Shown one piece after another: positions 45,071 to 54,043 of a stretch of DNA of 64,000 nt. The notes below the pieces were generated by a model. The model was not told the DNA's origin. It searched no databases and saw nothing but the letters and a program-made list of their open reading frames with translations. The translations under genes and the position numbers were made by a program. Source of the DNA: Lachnospiraceae bacterium AC2028 (GTDB lineage: Bacteria; Bacillota; Clostridia; Lachnospirales; Lachnospiraceae); the NCBI GenBank assembly GCA_000702685.1, contig JNJD01000011.1, positions 62,001-126,000 of the forward strand, given 5' to 3'. Each line of letters starts with the position of its first letter. Within the stretch, counting starts at the first letter, position 1.

Positions 45071-45394
45071 ATGGATGCTCAACTACGACGAGGCATACTT
45101 GATGCCTGCGTTCTGGCGGTTCTGGAGCGTGGAGAATCCTACGGGTATAAGCTTGTTGCCGATATTTCAACATTTATAGAAATAACCGAATCGACACTCT
45201 ACCCGATACTCAAGCGTCTCGAATCCCAGAACATGCTGACCGTCAGGAAGGCAGAATACAGCGGAAGACTCCGCAAGTACTATTCCATCACCGATGCAGG
45301 AAGGGCCAGAATTGACGAACTGCTTGGTGAATGGGAAGAGATTGTCAAGGTCTATAAGTATATAGCCGATGAAAGGGGAGAAAAAAATGCTTAA
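45071..45394 (+). CDS. PadR-family transcriptional regulator
   Basis: 107 residues from ATG 45071, chosen because AGGAGG is eight bases upstream (the ATG at 45065 is only two bases from it). The winged-helix domain has LDACVLAVLERGESYGYKLV, STLYPILKRLESQNML and YSITDAGRARIDELL. PadR proteins repress stress or drug-response genes until a ligand binds. The operon partners HAAS/DUF1700 and DUF4097 are the usual companions of this PadR class. Stop overlaps the next gene by 8 bp. Confidence 0.92.
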   Translation: MDAQLRRGILDACVLAVLERGESYGYKLVADISTFIEITESTLYPILKRLESQNMLTVRKAEYSGRLRKYYSITDAGRARIDELLGEWEEIVKVYKYIADERGEKNA

Positions 45395-45992
45395 ACAGGA
45401 ATTTCTGACTCAACTCAGATCCGGACTCGAAGCTGCAAGCATCGAAGATATAGATGAGTGCATTGAATTTTATGATGAGATGATCAGCGACCGTATCGAA
45501 TCAGGAATGAACGAAGAAAGTGCTGTTGCTCAGATGGAGTCCATTGATTCGATAATAAATAATTACAAAGCGGAAAAGCCGGTGGCAAAGCTCATCATGG
45601 ACAAGGTTCAAAAGAGCCATGAAGAAGCAAAGGGAAAGGGAAAGGGAACTCTTTGGATCGTACTTGCCATTATCGGTTTTCCCATCTGGCTTCCGATACT
45701 GATCGTTGTATTTACTCTTCTGCTCACTCTTTACATTGTCCTTTGGTGCATTGTGGTCGCAGTTTTTTGCGTTCTGGTTTTAATAGGGGCCGTAGCCCTT
45801 TCGGGACTGTTCGTTTTCATAATGATGTTTACCGGACTCGTTCCATGGCCTTTGGGAATCTTTTCTCTGGGCGCAGGTCTTTTCCTCGGTGGACTTGCCG
45901 TTCTTCTGTGGCATCCCATCTGGTCACTTTGTAAATCCATAGCAGGAATGATACCGGCTATTTTCAGAAAGATAAAAAAAGGTATTGCGTAA
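45387..45992 (+). CDS. HAAS/DUF1700 membrane protein
   Basis: 201 residues from ATG 45387, preceded by AAAGGGGAG. Residues 1-65 form the helical HAAS domain (FLTQLRSGLEAASIEDIDEC). Four to five hydrophobic segments fill 80-185. HAAS domains are thought to link PadR regulators to membrane or envelope sensing. The gene overlaps padR and is followed 15 bp later by the DUF4097 gene, so all three are cotranscribed. Confidence 0.88.
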   Translation: MLKQEFLTQLRSGLEAASIEDIDECIEFYDEMISDRIESGMNEESAVAQMESIDSIINNYKAEKPVAKLIMDKVQKSHEEAKGKGKGTLWIVLAIIGFPIWLPILIVVFTLLLTLYIVLWCIVVAVFCVLVLIGAVALSGLFVFIMMFTGLVPWPLGIFSLGAGLFLGGLAVLLWHPIWSLCKSIAGMIPAIFRKIKKGIA

Positions 45993-46007
45993 GAAAGGAA
46001 GTCTATC

Positions 46008-47051
46008 ATGAAGAAAATCATATTGATTGCCGGAGGCTGCTCTCTCATAGGACTTATCCTTATGGGAATCGCATTCATCGGAGTAAGAGGCAGGGTCACT
46101 GAATTTTCCGCAACAAATGTGGAATCGGAAAGAAAAGAATATACATGCTCTTCAGAAATACAGAACATCGAAGCAGATACCACATCAGATAATATCGAGG
46201 TCAGGACAGGCGATGTCGAATATGTGACTGTGACCTGCTATGACAGACCGGATTACAGTGAATATGTGATAACCGAATCCGGAGATACTTTAAAAATACA
46301 TTATAAAGATCTAAACGGTCCCATCCATTTCGTAGTGAATGTTGGCTATGTTCCGGATGAACCGGTTACAATAATCGTTCCTGAATCTTTTGCCGGAAAA
46401 TTAGAGCTTAAATCTACAAGCGGCGGAATCCTGACGGAAAGCATGAGCGTCAGCTCACTTGATCTGAATTGCACATCCGGTCAAATTTCCGTACAGGATA
46501 TCGTATCCGAAGGAAAAATAAATCTTGCCAGCACTTCCGGCTCGATACATATTGAAGATTCGGAAGGAAGCGGAATAACCGCATCTAACACCTCCGGCGG
46601 AATCACTATCGATGATACGAGCGTTCGAGGAGACATTACGCTGAACTGTAACAGCGGATCCATTAACATGAGTACCGTTACTGCTGAAGGAGACATAAAA
46701 GTATCAACAACCTCCGGAACCAGAAACCTTACCAATGTCACTGCAGAAAACATCACCACCAATGCAACTACCGGATCTTTTAAAGCAGTCAGAGTTTCAG
46801 CAAATGATTCAATCTCCGCCTCAGCCACCTCCGGCACTACCAGATTTGAGGAATTATACGCCGGACGCAGCATAAAGATAAATGCCCACAGTGGCAGCGT
46901 GAGCGGATCCATCATCGGAAACGAAGATAATTTCAGTATCATTGCAAACACAACATCCGGTTCCTGCAATCTGGACAGCAAGGCGGAAGGCGAAAAGAGA
47001 CTTGAGATATCCACCACCAGCGGCTCTGTAAATATTTGCTTCACAGAATAA
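46008..47051 (+). CDS. DUF4097-family beta-helix repeat protein, membrane-anchored
   Basis: 347 residues. Residues 6-26 are a membrane anchor or uncleaved signal (IILIAGGCSLIGLILMGIAF). Residues 45-347 contain about a dozen short repeats with the motif STSGSI/NTSGGI/ATSGTT, giving a beta-solenoid. DUF4097 proteins face the outside of the membrane; their biochemical role is unknown. As third gene of the PadR operon it may be the sensor or effector of an envelope-stress response. AAAGGAAG precedes the ATG. Confidence 0.87.
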   Translation: MKKIILIAGGCSLIGLILMGIAFIGVRGRVTEFSATNVESERKEYTCSSEIQNIEADTTSDNIEVRTGDVEYVTVTCYDRPDYSEYVITESGDTLKIHYKDLNGPIHFVVNVGYVPDEPVTIIVPESFAGKLELKSTSGGILTESMSVSSLDLNCTSGQISVQDIVSEGKINLASTSGSIHIEDSEGSGITASNTSGGITIDDTSVRGDITLNCNSGSINMSTVTAEGDIKVSTTSGTRNLTNVTAENITTNATTGSFKAVRVSANDSISASATSGTTRFEELYAGRSIKINAHSGSVSGSIIGNEDNFSIIANTTSGSCNLDSKAEGEKRLEISTTSGSVNICFTE

Positions 47052-47078
47052 CAATGCTAACGAATAAGCAAAGCAAAA

Positions 47079-47123
47079 GGACGGCCTCTGCATTCACAGT
47101 TTCAGTGAACGCAGGGGCCGTCC
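47079..47123. terminator. Bidirectional terminator between DUF4097 and trpD
   Basis: Long hairpin: GGACGGCC/GGCCGTCC, then CTGC/GCAG and TTCAC/GTGAA, with single mismatches between and a seven-base loop. GATTATTTT follows on the plus strand and TTTTGCTTT on the minus strand. It serves both convergent genes and shares GTGAACGCAGG...CCGTCC with the family A palindromes. Confidence 0.75.
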
Positions 47124-47140
47124 GATTATTTTACCGGAGC

Positions 47141-48157
47141 TTAAGAATTGCTTACTGCAATGAGTTTTTCAAGAGTTTCCATAGCCTTTCCGGAATCGAT
47201 GAGCTCTGCAGCGAGCTTAACTCCCTCTTCCATCGTCTCGGCCTTGCCGTCTATATAGAGCGCTGCGCCTGCGTTGAGAAGCACAGCATTTCTCTTGTGT
47301 CCCTTTGCACCGCCCAGAAGATCCCTTGCGATCTGAGCATTTTCTGCGGGTGTTCCGCCCTTAAGGTCTTCTTTTGAACAGGTCTCAAAACCGAAATCCT
47401 CGGGAGTGATGGTGCGGGTCTTATACCATCCGTCCTTGATCTCGCAGATCCTGGTAGGTGCCGAAAGCGAGATCTCATCAAGCTTATCCGTTCCGTATAC
47501 CACCATTCCGCGCTTTACACCGAGGCTTACGAGAACCCGGGCAAGAGGCTCAACAAGATATTCGTCATATACACCCAGCAGCTGCTTGGTGGGTGATGCG
47601 GGGTTGGTAAGGGGTCCGAGGATATTGAACACGGTCCTGAAGCCCAGTTCCTTCCTGATAGGTCCCACATACTTCATTGAGGTGTGGTATTTCTGTGCGA
47701 AAAAGAAACACATTCCCACCTCTTTAAGAAGCTCCACGCACTTATCCGGAGTCTGATCGATGTTGACTCCGAGAGCCTCAAGACAGTCTGCGGTTCCGCA
47801 AAGGGATGAAGCGGCGCGGTTTCCGTGCTTTGCAACCTTGACTCCGCCGGATGCGGCAACGATTCCCGAAATGGTGGAGATGTTGAAACTTCCCGCATTG
47901 TCTCCGCCGGTTCCGACTATCTCGAATACATCCATTCCCGTATCAACCTTAGTCGCATGGTCTCTCATTGCGGCAGCACATCCTGCGATCTCATCGGTTG
48001 TCTCCGCCTTGGCACTCTTGGTTGAGAGCGCTGCAAGAAACGCCGCATTCTGGGTGGGTGTGGTCTCACCGCTCATTATCTCGTTCATCACATCATAGGC
48101 CTCGGAATAGGTTAAGTCCTCCTTGTTTACGATCTTTACGATTGCTTCTTTGATCAT
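47141..48157 (-). CDS. trpD: Anthranilate phosphoribosyltransferase
   Basis: 338 residues. The phosphoribosyl-pyrophosphate loop is [17 protein letters not shown], followed by [21 protein letters not shown] and [17 protein letters not shown]. It makes N-(5-phosphoribosyl)-anthranilate, the second step of tryptophan synthesis. No other trp gene is adjacent. AAGGAGC precedes the ATG, and a T-box leader controls it. The coding sequence starts about 40 bp past the T-box terminator. Confidence 0.95.
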   Translation of the reverse strand: MIKEAIVKIVNKEDLTYSEAYDVMNEIMSGETTPTQNAAFLAALSTKSAKAETTDEIAGCAAAMRDHATKVDTGMDVFEIVGTGGDNAGSFNISTISGIVAASGGVKVAKHGNRAASSLCGTADCLEALGVNIDQTPDKCVELLKEVGMCFFFAQKYHTSMKYVGPIRKELGFRTVFNILGPLTNPASPTKQLLGVYDEYLVEPLARVLVSLGVKRGMVVYGTDKLDEISLSAPTRICEIKDGWYKTRTITPEDFGFETCSKEDLKGGTPAENAQIARDLLGGAKGHKRNAVLLNAGAALYIDGKAETMEEGVKLAAELIDSGKAMETLEKLIAVSNS

Positions 48158-48194
48158 ACCTTGCTCCTTTCGCTTAAGGCTTTCTGACGGGAAT

Positions 48195-48490
48195 AAAAAA
48201 AGCCCCGACAGAAAATTAATGGTTTTCTGTCAAGGGCGAATTATCTATCCGCGGTGCCACCTTGATTCACGGATCTGACTCCGTGCACTTGCGAGATACC
48301 TTCATATCTCCGACAATTAACGTATGCCTCACGTCACGAATACTCGAGCGAGCTCTTTCCTCATGCCCTCAGCGGCCCATATAAGGATCTCTCCACGCAT
48401 TCCTCATATCATCCGGCTCGCACCGTCCCGGACTCGCTTGGATCTCTCCGACGATAAAATGCTTTTTCTTCCGCTTCACAGGTTTTAAAT
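48195..48490 (-). ncRNA. T-box leader of trpD, probable specifier UGG (Trp)
   Basis: The 396-bp gap upstream of trpD carries the T-box sequence AAGGTGGCACCGCGGA (48248-48263, minus strand). A terminator hairpin with an eight- to nine-base stem (GACAGAAAA/TTTTCTGTC plus GCCC/GGGC, 48202-48237) and a seven-base U-run (48195-48201) follows. In the stem I region the sequence GAATGCGTGGAGAG places TGG (48393-48395) in a position suited to the specifier codon. Uncharged tRNA-Trp would stabilise the antiterminator and allow trpD transcription. Confidence 0.9.
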
Positions 48491-48497
48491 TATCTGG

Positions 48498-48526
48498 ATT
48501 TTAACCCGATATATTCTGCGTGTCAA
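48498..48526 (-). promoter_or_regulatory. Promoter of the T-box/trpD transcript
   Basis: Perfect TTGACA, 17-bp spacer, TAAAAT on the minus strand; RNA would start near 48490. Confidence 0.75.
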
Positions 48527-48552
48527 GAAAAAACGCAGGAAGTTTTCCGCAT

Positions 48553-49374
48553 TTACTCCATGTTCACCGTCCCACCGGCCGGAACCCTGACGATATCCGA
48601 CATCTCCGGGCCTTCACCCGATACCTTGCGGATCCAGACGTCGATCGCACACGGATTATAAACAAGGCTTCCGTCAGCGGAATATATAAGTGACCTCGCA
48701 GCATTCATATAGTCTGCGATCTCAATATTCGTCGCATACCAGATATCTTCGTGACCCGAAACATATTCGCAAAAGTTTTCGATAATGTTCCAGTTGTCAT
48801 CCCTGTCGAATTCATAGCTGTGCCCCCAGACATAGAGGAGCTTCAGATACTGTGCACGGTCGAATTCAACCAGTTTTTTCGCAAGGTCCATAAGAGTGGG
48901 ATCACTGTGATGACACGTGGGATGCCACTCCAGATAATCTTCGGGGAGTTCAAGATCCAACGTGGGTGAAACAGCTCTTGCGTAGGCAATGCCGAGACTT
49001 TTAAGTATTCTTTTTACATTTTCATTGTATGCGCCGTTGGGATAGGAATGGCCTCTTATGATCCTGCCGGTGAGTTTTTCAAGATTCCTTCTGTCTTCGA
49101 GGATCTCATAAGCTACGGCGGTATCCGAAAGCCTTGTAAGTGTCGGATGAGTAAGCGAATGAGTTGCAATCTCATGACCCTCATACAGACTTACGGCTTC
49201 ATTGCGCATTTCGACCAGTTCCGGATCCATCCAGCCGGAATTAAGATGGAATGTCCCTCTGATGCCGTACTTATTGAACAGTTCAACAAGTCTTCTGTCC
49301 TGAGGTCTTCCGTCATCGTAGCTCATGGTAAGGGCCTTGAATCTTCCGCCCGGGTAGGTGATATACGTGATCAT
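48553..49374 (-). CDS. Polysaccharide deacetylase (NodB family)
   Basis: 273 residues without signal peptide. MSYDDGRPQDRRLVELFNKY is the first NodB motif (S-Y-D-D-G in place of the usual F-D-D-G), ATHSLTHPTLTRLS the second (metal His residues), and SYPNGAYNE the third. WGHSYEFD is a plausible later motif. It should remove acetyl groups from an N- or O-acetylated sugar in the cytoplasm. The target is unknown; peptidoglycan is less likely for a non-exported protein. AAGGAGAG precedes the ATG. Confidence 0.88.
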   Translation of the reverse strand: MITYITYPGGRFKALTMSYDDGRPQDRRLVELFNKYGIRGTFHLNSGWMDPELVEMRNEAVSLYEGHEIATHSLTHPTLTRLSDTAVAYEILEDRRNLEKLTGRIIRGHSYPNGAYNENVKRILKSLGIAYARAVSPTLDLELPEDYLEWHPTCHHSDPTLMDLAKKLVEFDRAQYLKLLYVWGHSYEFDRDDNWNIIENFCEYVSGHEDIWYATNIEIADYMNAARSLIYSADGSLVYNPCAIDVWIRKVSGEGPEMSDIVRVPAGGTVNME

Positions 49375-49411
49375 CTGCTCTCCTTCTCTGTTTCCGGTAT
49401 ATCAGACACGA

Positions 49412-49437
49412 AATGGGAAGCAGCTGAGCTTCCCATT
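49412..49437 (-). terminator. Hairpin between the GGDEF and deacetylase genes
   Basis: Perfect ten-base stem AATGGGAAGC/GCTTCCCATT with a six-base loop, 38 bp after the GGDEF stop. The following run on the minus strand is only TTTCG, so termination may be partial. Confidence 0.5.
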
Positions 49438-49451
49438 ATAAGCTGAAGATA

Positions 49452-49477
49452 TAAACACGGGGACCGTCCCCTGTTTA
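49452..49477. repeat. Palindrome with GGGGAC core, overlapping a stop codon
   Basis: Arms TAAACA/TGTTTA around GGGGAC/GTCCCC. The last three bases are the TAA stop codon of the GGDEF gene. It is a variant of the A/B palindromes. Confidence 0.75.
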
Positions 49478-50815
49478 CTTCCTGAAGGTGTAAGTGCGCT
49501 TTCCGTTTTTCTTGGATTCGTACATTGCGGCATCCGTCTTTTCAAACAGTTCTTCCTTGTCAGATGCGTTCTGTCCGTTGACGATACCGACGCTTACGGA
49601 AATAGGCGGCAGGCCGTCATCGGTCTTTTCCAGCTCACTGTTGATCTGTTCGATCTTTGATTCGATGAGTCTCCGGTTTATGGCTGCCGAGTGAACCATG
49701 AGGACAACGAATTCATCTCCTCCGATCCTGCAGATATGGTCGTCATCACGGAATATGCCGTTAAGGATACGGACAAGCTTTACGAGCACCTTGTCTCCGA
49801 TCTCATGTCCGTAATTGTCATTGACACTCTTGAAATCATCCACATCCAGAAGCAGCATATATGTTGATTCAAGGTCTATGCCGGAAAGAAGCAGTTCATA
49901 TCCGGCACGGTTATAAGCACCGGTAAGTTCGTCATGTGATGCCTTATAGTTGAGGTTTTCAAGACTCGATCTGTATTTCAGATACATCTTGTTGTATGCG
50001 TGGGCCAGATACTTGAACTCGTTGGCACCCTCTTCGGGAATGGGGCTGTCAGCTTTTATATTGTCCACCGCCTTAAGTACGGGATGTATGCCGAGTATGG
50101 AGGTAAGTCTTACCATGACAAGAATCGAAATGGCCTGAATTATGATGACTATCCTTACAAAAGTAAGCTCGCGGTGAAGCCTTGCAAGTTCATCATTCTT
50201 GATGTTCTCTATCATCTTATCGATCTCACCGAGACTTTCCTGCATATCCCTGCGGATATTGTCTTTCTGCTCATAATATGTATCATTAAGAACAAGCTCC
50301 GTTGCTCTTCTGATCTTATCATCGGCAGAAAGCTGCATATCCCTCTCGTCCAGGACCACCGTATCCAAAACGTCGGGATAATCCGTGTATCCCTTCGCCT
50401 CGATCACCAGTCTCATCGCATAGTATTCCTGATCCATGAGACTGACGGAGGAGGCCATGGCAGCTTTAAGCTCCTCCAGAGCGGGCCCGGTCTGTTCATT
50501 AATGTCCATCCTGGAGATGGCTTCTTCACGTCTTCCGGATTCAAACGCTTCGGTAAAATACTCGTTAAGGAATCTGATATCCCCGGTTGCCACAAATCTC
50601 TGCACACGTTCCGTCAGATAATCGGATGCATCCATCAGCTGATGCGCAGCCTGAATAAGATCAGTCTGCTGCTTTTCCGCATCGGACAGACGCATGAACG
50701 TATTGGTCAGTCTGAAGGAAGATATCACAACCGTACCCGACCATATGATCATGGTGGTTATGAGCCAGATATGTATCGTTCTGAGTGATATTCCGTTTTT
50801 ATACTTTTTGAACAT
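49475..50815 (-). CDS. Membrane diguanylate cyclase with external four-helix sensor region
   Basis: 446 residues from ATG 50815 (GGGAGAAG upstream). Membrane helix at about 14-35, an external helical region of about 185 residues resembling four-helix chemoreceptor-type sensors, a second helix at 219-240, a HAMP-like linker, and a GGDEF domain beginning SHDELTGAYNRAGYE. The active loop RIGGDEF is at 365-369, and the RxxD inhibitory site (Arg356 to Asp359) is present, so product feedback is expected, unlike the GGDEF protein at 17609. It is transcribed ahead of the deacetylase. Confidence 0.9.
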   Translation of the reverse strand: MFKKYKNGISLRTIHIWLITTMIIWSGTVVISSFRLTNTFMRLSDAEKQQTDLIQAAHQLMDASDYLTERVQRFVATGDIRFLNEYFTEAFESGRREEAISRMDINEQTGPALEELKAAMASSVSLMDQEYYAMRLVIEAKGYTDYPDVLDTVVLDERDMQLSADDKIRRATELVLNDTYYEQKDNIRRDMQESLGEIDKMIENIKNDELARLHRELTFVRIVIIIQAISILVMVRLTSILGIHPVLKAVDNIKADSPIPEEGANEFKYLAHAYNKMYLKYRSSLENLNYKASHDELTGAYNRAGYELLLSGIDLESTYMLLLDVDDFKSVNDNYGHEIGDKVLVKLVRILNGIFRDDDHICRIGGDEFVVLMVHSAAINRRLIESKIEQINSELEKTDDGLPPISVSVGIVNGQNASDKEELFEKTDAAMYESKKNGKRTYTFRK

Positions 50816-50906
50816 TAAAACTTCTCCCGGCAAAAAAATCTCTTACTGCCAACGCACAACACCCCTTATCAGAACGGGTAATCCTCACCCTCATTTGTGA
50901 TAAAGA

Positions 50907-52532
50907 TCACTTCGATTCATCTTCACCGAGTACACGGTCATAAAGCTCAAGACCGAAGCTCGTAAGTTCCGGAGCATGAGGGATCATCTTAAAGGTACGC
51001 TTTCCGTCATCAAGATGCTCGGCGCTCAGAAACACAACGCTCTCATCATCTTTCGTCTCTTCATACATCTGCTGCGCAAAAGAAAGAAGATGCGTTACCG
51101 TATAAATCTTCACACCGGCTTCCTTAAGTGCCTTCACAATTCCGTATGCGATTGCAGATCCGTCTTTTTCGGTGGTTGTTGCAAATGATTCGTTAAGCAG
51201 GACAAGCGATCCCTTTGTAAGACCGTTGACTATCCTGTCCATCCTGCGAAGCTCTTCATCGAGTCTTCCGCTGTTCATAGCACTTTCTTCACGCCTTGTA
51301 AAGTGTGTATATATGGAAGTCTGTATGGGGCTTCTGTATCTTTTTGCGGCAACTATAAGACCGCACTGCATCATGACCTGAGCAACACCGAGGCTTCTCA
51401 GGAAAGTGGATTTGCCTCCCTGATTGGCACCGGTTATGATGACAAGCTGCTTATCATCAAGCCTTCCGGTATTCGCTACAGTCCTTCCGTTAAGACTGAA
51501 GGAAAGTATAAGTTCCCTGAGTTCTTCGTAACGAAGCCTGTTTTCTTCATCGGTCTCGGGATAACAGTAATCAATATTGAATCTGACCATCTGCGATCTT
51601 ATATTGATCGCGCCGAGATAGAACCCCATCTGAAAATGCAGCTGATCGAAGAACGAACCGAAATCGGCAACAAGGTCGGTACAGAAAGAATACACATACG
51701 ACACAACCGCAAACTCCAGCTTTTCCGCATCTTCCTTGAGTGCCTGATCGTTACGCAGGGATATGACACCGGGTGCAAAAGAAGTGATCCTGTCGGCAAT
51801 CTTATTACCCATGCCAAACTGTCTGTCATACTCGATCGCTTTTGATTCGAGACTGTCTATCCTGAAATCGCCGACCTTAAGGCCGTTGCTGAGTCCGCAT
51901 TCCAGGCGCATCTTAGGGATCCTGACAAGATACTCGTTCCTTTTTCTTTCATTTTCATATATGTCGGAATAGAAAGACATACTGTCCAGGAAAATATAGA
52001 GATTCGTCTGTCTTTCATCGGAGAATTCATTCTCAAGCCTCTCGCAAAGCCCCTGCCATCCTTCCGATTCAAGTCCGGCCCTGTTCAACAGGACTGTTTT
52101 TTTCACATCCCTCATTCCGTCGACAAGGAGCTTGAAGACTTTGATATCGGTGATCAGCTTTCCCTTTGTTCCGACTTCACCGGCGGCATTGTTCTTCCTT
52201 CCGAGCCTGTCCCACTCGGAAAGAACACGCGTGGATATACGATACAGTTCATCGACCATCCCCTGTTTCGTAAAGCAGTCCTTCAGGATATCCTGTCTGT
52301 ACTTTATCTCTTCCGCGGTCTTGAGCGGTACGGCCATGACTCTCTTGACAGCCTGTCCGAGATACGGATCGCCGTCATCGGGAGTAGCGATCCTTTTGTT
52401 CCTTACGACATTTTCTGTTTCGGCAGCCTTAAACAGCGAATTAAGTTCAAGATCCTTGGTAATGGAGAGCCAGTCCCTGTAAGGAGCTGCCGATCCCCAT
52501 TCCCTATCACGGTATAACAAGTTCAGGTTCAT
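50907..52532 (-). CDS. MutS-like ATPase (second of a coupled pair)
   Basis: 541 residues with a MutS lever/clamp region (60-340) and a MutS ATPase domain: Walker A GANQGGKST (368-376), QTSIYTHFTRREESAMNSG, and Walker B LVLLNES (Asn447-Glu448). The canonical MutS Walker B has Asp-Glu; here it reads Asn-Glu. ESFATTTEKDGSA replaces the EIGRGTSTYDG segment and THLLSF replaces THY. No mismatch-recognition domain with the Phe-x-Glu motif is present, so this is not a mismatch-repair MutS. The start overlaps the upstream MutS-like gene by 4 bp (ATGA). Confidence 0.82.
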   Translation of the reverse strand: MNLNLLYRDREWGSAAPYRDWLSITKDLELNSLFKAAETENVVRNKRIATPDDGDPYLGQAVKRVMAVPLKTAEEIKYRQDILKDCFTKQGMVDELYRISTRVLSEWDRLGRKNNAAGEVGTKGKLITDIKVFKLLVDGMRDVKKTVLLNRAGLESEGWQGLCERLENEFSDERQTNLYIFLDSMSFYSDIYENERKRNEYLVRIPKMRLECGLSNGLKVGDFRIDSLESKAIEYDRQFGMGNKIADRITSFAPGVISLRNDQALKEDAEKLEFAVVSYVYSFCTDLVADFGSFFDQLHFQMGFYLGAINIRSQMVRFNIDYCYPETDEENRLRYEELRELILSFSLNGRTVANTGRLDDKQLVIITGANQGGKSTFLRSLGVAQVMMQCGLIVAAKRYRSPIQTSIYTHFTRREESAMNSGRLDEELRRMDRIVNGLTKGSLVLLNESFATTTEKDGSAIAYGIVKALKEAGVKIYTVTHLLSFAQQMYEETKDDESVVFLSAEHLDDGKRTFKMIPHAPELTSFGLELYDRVLGEDESK

Positions 52533-54028
52533 GAGAATCTCTCCTTTAACTGATCATATGTAAGTCTGTATTTGACTACAAGTTTGTTGACTGTATTTAC
52601 TTCGACCGGCATGCTTCGTCCGATCCGGAAGGTCTGATTATTATTCTCATCGACTTCGGCTATAAGACTTACGACTCCGGTTCCCGCTTCGGTAAGTTCA
52701 CTGAGATGCGTTACGTATATTCCCCTGCATTTTTTGGATATGAGTTTTCTGAGAACTCTCTGTCCCATCTCCACCGCATCAAAATTTGCCGCCGTGGTAA
52801 AGAGCTCGTTGATGACGACAAAAGCTCCGTCCCTGCTGTCATCCATGATCGGCCTGAGTCTTACAAGTTCATCCATGAGTTTTCCGCGTCCGGACTCGGC
52901 ACTTTCCTCAACGGAAAAATGCGTGCACAGATCGGTAAAATACGGAACGCACGCCGATGCAGCGGGAACACTGAATCCCATCTTGGAAAACCATATAAGC
53001 TGTCCGAGGCTTCGTCCGTATGTCGTCTTTCCGCCCTGATTGGGACCGGTCAGAACGAAGAACGATTCGTCACCCGAAAGCATGAGCGGGTTGGATACAA
53101 CTTTTTTTCCAAGCTCCGTATTGGTGATTGCAAGAGCAAGATCGTACAGATCATCGGCGGAAAGTTTATCATCCGATGCTTCCGGCATATTCATCTCAAA
53201 TCCCTGCTTTTTCATATATCTTTCAAATGCCGCAAAAGCAAGGTAATAGACCATCTCTGATTCGACAGACGATAATTCCTTATTATCCACTGAGGGATAG
53301 TCGCTGCAGAACTTCTCAAGCTTTCTGAAAAACTCCTTATTCTTCCTTGTGAACAGTCTTACTATCTCGGCCTCAAGATCCGAGTAGTACTCCGTATCGG
53401 TGAAAGGATTGTCGAACACACTCTTTTCACCGGGGAACAGTTCCGTAAGGAATTTCTCATAAGCTCCGGGAGCGGTTCCGTTCGTGATCGTAAAATGGCC
53501 CTTGTCATATGAAAGGACAACGTGGAAATCCGACAGTTCCTTCCAGAGTGAAGTTGATTCGCTGTACAGATTTTTGAAGCCCGGATCGGAAAGATACGAG
53601 GAAAGGAAAGAAGAAAAAGCCTTCATGCCTTCAGACCTAAGCTGAGCTTTCTTCAGATCCGCATCAAGTGTCACGAGTGAGGAAACATAAGTGTAGATGA
53701 CCCTGAGATACCACACTCTCTTCTGGACTAGTTCATATGCATTTTCAATCTTGGAGGAATAATCCAGACGTGCTTTGATAAAAGAATGATATTTGAACAG
53801 CGCGGAATATACCTGATCGTTTCTGATATCAGCGTATACAGCCCTTCTGTATTCTTCGTCTTCCTTACAGGATGGAAAAGAAGCATAAAGGGATCTTACA
53901 TCTTCATCCCATCCGTCGCAGACCTTATCAAGGATCTGATCAATATTCAGATCCGTAAAGACCGATTCCGACAAAGGGGTTTCTTTTTCGGCATTTTCGG
54001 AGCTTTTTCTCAGCAGACTCAGGGGCAT
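52529..54028 (-). CDS. MutS-like ATPase (first of a coupled pair)
   Basis: 499 residues. A divergent helical N-terminal region (20-300) precedes a MutS-type ATPase: Walker A GPNQGGKTT (328-336), CTHFSVEESAESGRGKLMDE and Walker B FVVINEL (Asn407-Glu408). The Asn-Glu Walker B is shared with the downstream partner. No mismatch-recognition, Smr or endonuclease domain was seen. The two proteins probably form a heterodimer because the genes overlap. It follows the ABC exporter by 15 bp. Function unknown; recombination-intermediate or nucleic-acid remodelling roles are conceivable. Confidence 0.78.
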   Translation of the reverse strand: MPLSLLRKSSENAEKETPLSESVFTDLNIDQILDKVCDGWDEDVRSLYASFPSCKEDEEYRRAVYADIRNDQVYSALFKYHSFIKARLDYSSKIENAYELVQKRVWYLRVIYTYVSSLVTLDADLKKAQLRSEGMKAFSSFLSSYLSDPGFKNLYSESTSLWKELSDFHVVLSYDKGHFTITNGTAPGAYEKFLTELFPGEKSVFDNPFTDTEYYSDLEAEIVRLFTRKNKEFFRKLEKFCSDYPSVDNKELSSVESEMVYYLAFAAFERYMKKQGFEMNMPEASDDKLSADDLYDLALAITNTELGKKVVSNPLMLSGDESFFVLTGPNQGGKTTYGRSLGQLIWFSKMGFSVPAASACVPYFTDLCTHFSVEESAESGRGKLMDELVRLRPIMDDSRDGAFVVINELFTTAANFDAVEMGQRVLRKLISKKCRGIYVTHLSELTEAGTGVVSLIAEVDENNNQTFRIGRSMPVEVNTVNKLVVKYRLTYDQLKERFS

Positions 54029-54043
54029 GGCATGTACCTCTTT

